From Marinobacter mobilis (GTDB lineage: Bacteria > Pseudomonadota > Gammaproteobacteria > Pseudomonadales > Oleiphilaceae), in contig NZ_FNNE01000003.1 of NCBI RefSeq assembly GCF_900106945.1, positions 310,001 to 374,000 of the forward strand: a stretch of 64,000 nt of DNA, read 5' to 3'. The notes under the pieces are model-generated. The model made no database searches. It was given only the letters and a program-made list of their open reading frames with translations, and had not been told where the DNA came from. Of this stretch, positions 61,855 to 64,000 are shown one piece after another. Made by a program: the position numbers and the translations under genes. The stretch's first letter is position 1. Every line of letters begins with the position of its first letter.

Positions 61855-63561
61855 ATGGTTCAATCGTCTCTAGCGACGAAATCTCAGTCGTTTGACCTGG
61901 TCAAAGATGAAATCGGGCAGACCATCCGTCAGGCTGAAGCCAGTCTGGAACGCTTCCAGGAAAACCGGGATAGCGGGGAAGACCTGCAGAACTGCGTAGA
62001 TTTTATCAATCAGTTACGCGGCATCTTCGTCCTTGTTGAACTGCGCGGCGGCGTGCTGCTATGCCAGGAAGCCGTGTCTCTTGCCAACGATGTGCCGGTG
62101 GGTGCCAACGACGACAAAAACGTCCTGCTGACGACGCTGAATACGTCACTCTTCATCCTCAGGCGCTACGTCGAATATTATCACCAGCAACGGGAAGACC
62201 ATCCCGAGCTGTTGCTGCCGGTGATCAACGACCTTCGGGAAGCCCGCAAGGAAAAACCTTACCCTGAATCCTGCTTTTTCGACGTCGATGCCAAACATCG
62301 CCCAGACTTCTGTGGCAGCGTTCAGGTCGAGCCGTTCGAAGGCGATGAGCGTGACTTCGAGGTGATGGCTCGTCGTATGCGGCTGACCTTCCAGGTGGCG
62401 TTGTTGAGCGCGCTGCGTAATCGAAGTGATGTGGTGGCCCTGAAACTCGTCGGGCGTTCGGCCCGGGGGTTTGTCCGCCTTTGTGGCAAGGGCTCCATGG
62501 CACAGATGTGGTGTCTGGTAGCGACGGTAGCGGATACCATGCTCGACCGCGCGATGGGCTTTTCAAAAGCCCGTAAGCGCCTGTTGATGCGCATTGAGCG
62601 CTATACCCGTGAAATTGTCTACGTCGGTCGGGTCGCAAGCGCCAAGGATGCGCCGGATTCGCTGATCAAGGATCTTCTCTACCTGTTGTACCGCAGTGGC
62701 TCTGGCAACCCCGAGGTCACCGGAATTCTGGCGGCATTCGGGATCGCGCCTGCAGAATATTCCGACATGATCTTCGAGGCTCATAGCAAACGGCTGTACG
62801 GCCCGGGGAGTGACGTCCTCAAATCGCTGTCGGAAGCGTTGCAGGAAGAGCTTAATCAGCTCAAGGACAAGCTCGATATTATCGAGCGGGGCATCGAACC
62901 TGATCTTGCTGAACTGGCTTCAATCGCCGAGGCACTCGAGCGCCTCGGCCATACTCTGGTCATGCTCGACCTGAATCAACTGGCCGGTGCGGCGCGCGCT
63001 GAAGCTGCGAAACTTCGGGACTGGGAAAAAGAATCTCGCCTGCCCGCGGAAGAAGAACTTTACACTCTGGCAGACTCTGTTCTGGCCATCGAGGGCGCCA
63101 TTGCCCAGATGGAAGCCCGGGGAATCACCTCCGAGACCGATGCGCTTGCGGCTGCCCGCAACAACCGCGACAGCTCGCTCTATCTGCGCGAGGCACTGTA
63201 CGTTGTTGGTGATGAGGCGAAGAGTGCTCTGACCCTTGCGAAACGGGCAATCACAGCCTTTGTCGAGTCAGATTTCGAGAAGCTCCACCTCGCCAACCTG
63301 CCGGCTACCCTGCACAGTATCTGGGGTGGACTGCGGATGGTTGAAGATCAGGATGCGGCAAACGTCCTTGCCCGCGTGGCATCTTCGATTCAGACCAAGC
63401 TGCTCGATGAAAAGGACGCGCCGTCCAGTCGTGTTCTGGAGGCCCTTGCTGACGCGCTGACGTCACTGGAGTACTACATCGAGTGTATCGGCACCCGGGA
63501 AGAGCGTAATCCGGACCTTCTCAAGCTCGCCGAGTCGTCGTTGGACGATGTAGGCCTCTAA
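61855..63561 (+). CDS. fimL: FimL-like scaffold protein (ChpA N-terminal-like, Hpt domain without His)
   Basis: The 568-residue protein matches the pattern of Pseudomonas FimL (about 556 aa). FimL resembles the N-terminal part of ChpA but lacks phosphorylatable histidines; it links FimV at the pole with the Chp chemosensory system and cAMP-dependent twitching. Seen here: SLATKSQSFDLVKDEIGQTIRQAEASLERF at the start, INQLRGIFVLVELRGGVLL, and FILRRYVEYYHQQREDHPELLLP, then largely helical repeats. No kinase or receiver domain follows. fimV in the same window fits the role. It lies downstream of dnaQ, as I recall for Pseudomonas. Confidence 0.82.
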   Translation: MVQSSLATKSQSFDLVKDEIGQTIRQAEASLERFQENRDSGEDLQNCVDFINQLRGIFVLVELRGGVLLCQEAVSLANDVPVGANDDKNVLLTTLNTSLFILRRYVEYYHQQREDHPELLLPVINDLREARKEKPYPESCFFDVDAKHRPDFCGSVQVEPFEGDERDFEVMARRMRLTFQVALLSALRNRSDVVALKLVGRSARGFVRLCGKGSMAQMWCLVATVADTMLDRAMGFSKARKRLLMRIERYTREIVYVGRVASAKDAPDSLIKDLLYLLYRSGSGNPEVTGILAAFGIAPAEYSDMIFEAHSKRLYGPGSDVLKSLSEALQEELNQLKDKLDIIERGIEPDLAELASIAEALERLGHTLVMLDLNQLAGAARAEAAKLRDWEKESRLPAEEELYTLADSVLAIEGAIAQMEARGITSETDALAAARNNRDSSLYLREALYVVGDEAKSALTLAKRAITAFVESDFEKLHLANLPATLHSIWGGLRMVEDQDAANVLARVASSIQTKLLDEKDAPSSRVLEALADALTSLEYYIECIGTREERNPDLLKLAESSLDDVGL

Positions 63562-63566
63562 TTTCC

Positions 63567-64000
63567 ATGTCATTTCCCTCGGCTATCGCCATTCTCGCCA
63601 CCCTCGGTGGTGTGTTGGTGATCGCCGGGCTGGCTTTCTTTATTCGTCCTAAATGGTTTCTCGGCTGGCTCAAGGGCACGCTGGTGCTTTGCCTGTTGCT
63701 GGCAGGGGGGTATTCCCTCGTGATGGCTGCCGGTCTGACCAGATATCAGTCCCTGGCTTCGATGGATACCATTGCGTCGCTGAGAATTGCGCCTGCTGGT
63801 GAACAAACCTGGACTGTGGCGCTGGATATCACGGAAGGCGAATCCGGTGTGTACAGCCTGAATGGTGATCAATGGCAACTGGATGCGCGCATCATCCGCT
63901 TCAGTGGGCCCTTCCGGTGGTTTGATATCGCGCCGGGCTACCGGCTTGAGCGGTTGAGTGGTCGTTATCTCTCACTGGAGCAGGAGCGTTATTCCGAGAG
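63567..64000 (+). CDS. Membrane protein of unknown function (cut by window end)
   Basis: The open frame from the ATG at 63567, 5 bp after fimL, runs to the window edge (144 codons). It has two N-terminal membrane segments (IAILATLGGVLVIAGLAFFI and GTLVLCLLLAGGYSLVMAAGL), then a soluble part with SLRIAPAGEQTWTVALDITEGE and a QLDARIIRFSGPF segment. Similar Pseudomonas proteins are labelled cation/multidrug efflux pump without experimental support that I know of. The close spacing suggests co-transcription with fimL. Confidence 0.75.
   Translation, partial: MSFPSAIAILATLGGVLVIAGLAFFIRPKWFLGWLKGTLVLCLLLAGGYSLVMAAGLTRYQSLASMDTIASLRIAPAGEQTWTVALDITEGESGVYSLNGDQWQLDARIIRFSGPFRWFDIAPGYRLERLSGRYLSLEQERYSE

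Overview
The window looks like a contiguous piece of chromosome from a marine gammaproteobacterium, most likely Marinobacter or a close relative. The reasons are a moderately high GC content, many ATG/GTG starts with purine-rich ribosome binding sites, a DUF6160-type surface protein, and blocks whose gene order I recall from Pseudomonas aeruginosa (cysB-cysH-thrH-pabB; leuCDB-asd-fimV-truA-trpF-accD-folC-SPOR-cvpA-purF-metZ; ftsK-lolA-rarA-serS-cobA; fabI-yej-mltD-gloB-methyltransferase-rnhA-dnaQ...fimL). The assignment to a genus is inference. I see no prophage, IS element, CRISPR array, tRNA or rRNA.

Layout. 1-1025: 5' part of a MalT/LuxR-type regulator, cut by the window edge. 1278-5262: sulfur assimilation and related metabolism (cysB, cysH, thrH, pabB). 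5409-7879: three secreted proteins of little-known function, one of them a DUF6160 protein. 8051-11112: DUF58 protein plus transglutaminase TgpA. 11141-18994: holB, pilZ, an alpha/beta hydrolase, a DUF4892 protein, a patatin-like phospholipase, prmB, aroC and an MFS transporter. 18991-21077, minus strand: a PilU-like ATPase and a LysR regulator. 21245-25661: leuCDB and asd. 26063-39568: fimV, truA, trpF-trpB-trpA, accD, folC, a SPOR protein, cvpA, purF, metZ. 39674-46574: ftsK, lolA, rarA, serS, cobA. 46653-50285: DAHP synthase, a DUF1631 gene that is split by an apparent frameshift, and a PilZ protein. 50348-59565, minus strand: fabI, yejABEF, mltD, gloB. 59664-64000: a methyltransferase, rnhA, dnaQ, fimL and a membrane protein cut by the window edge.

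Two themes link the genes. One is amino-acid, cofactor and lipid supply: cysteine, methionine, leucine, tryptophan, chorismate, folate, purine, siroheme and fatty acids. The other is twitching motility and polar organisation: PilZ, a PilU-like ATPase, FimV and FimL lie in separate blocks but belong to one functional network in Pseudomonas.

Most of the window is ordinary core genome. The observations most worth a second look are: (i) the DUF1631 gene broken exactly at an A6 run; (ii) an 18-bp perfect palindrome between cysH and thrH; (iii) a LysR gene whose only well-placed start is CTG; (iv) the three secreted proteins at 5409-7879; (v) a perfect dyad upstream of fimV; and (vi) a DUF58-TgpA operon with no MoxR ATPase. 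I found no convincing wholly new system.
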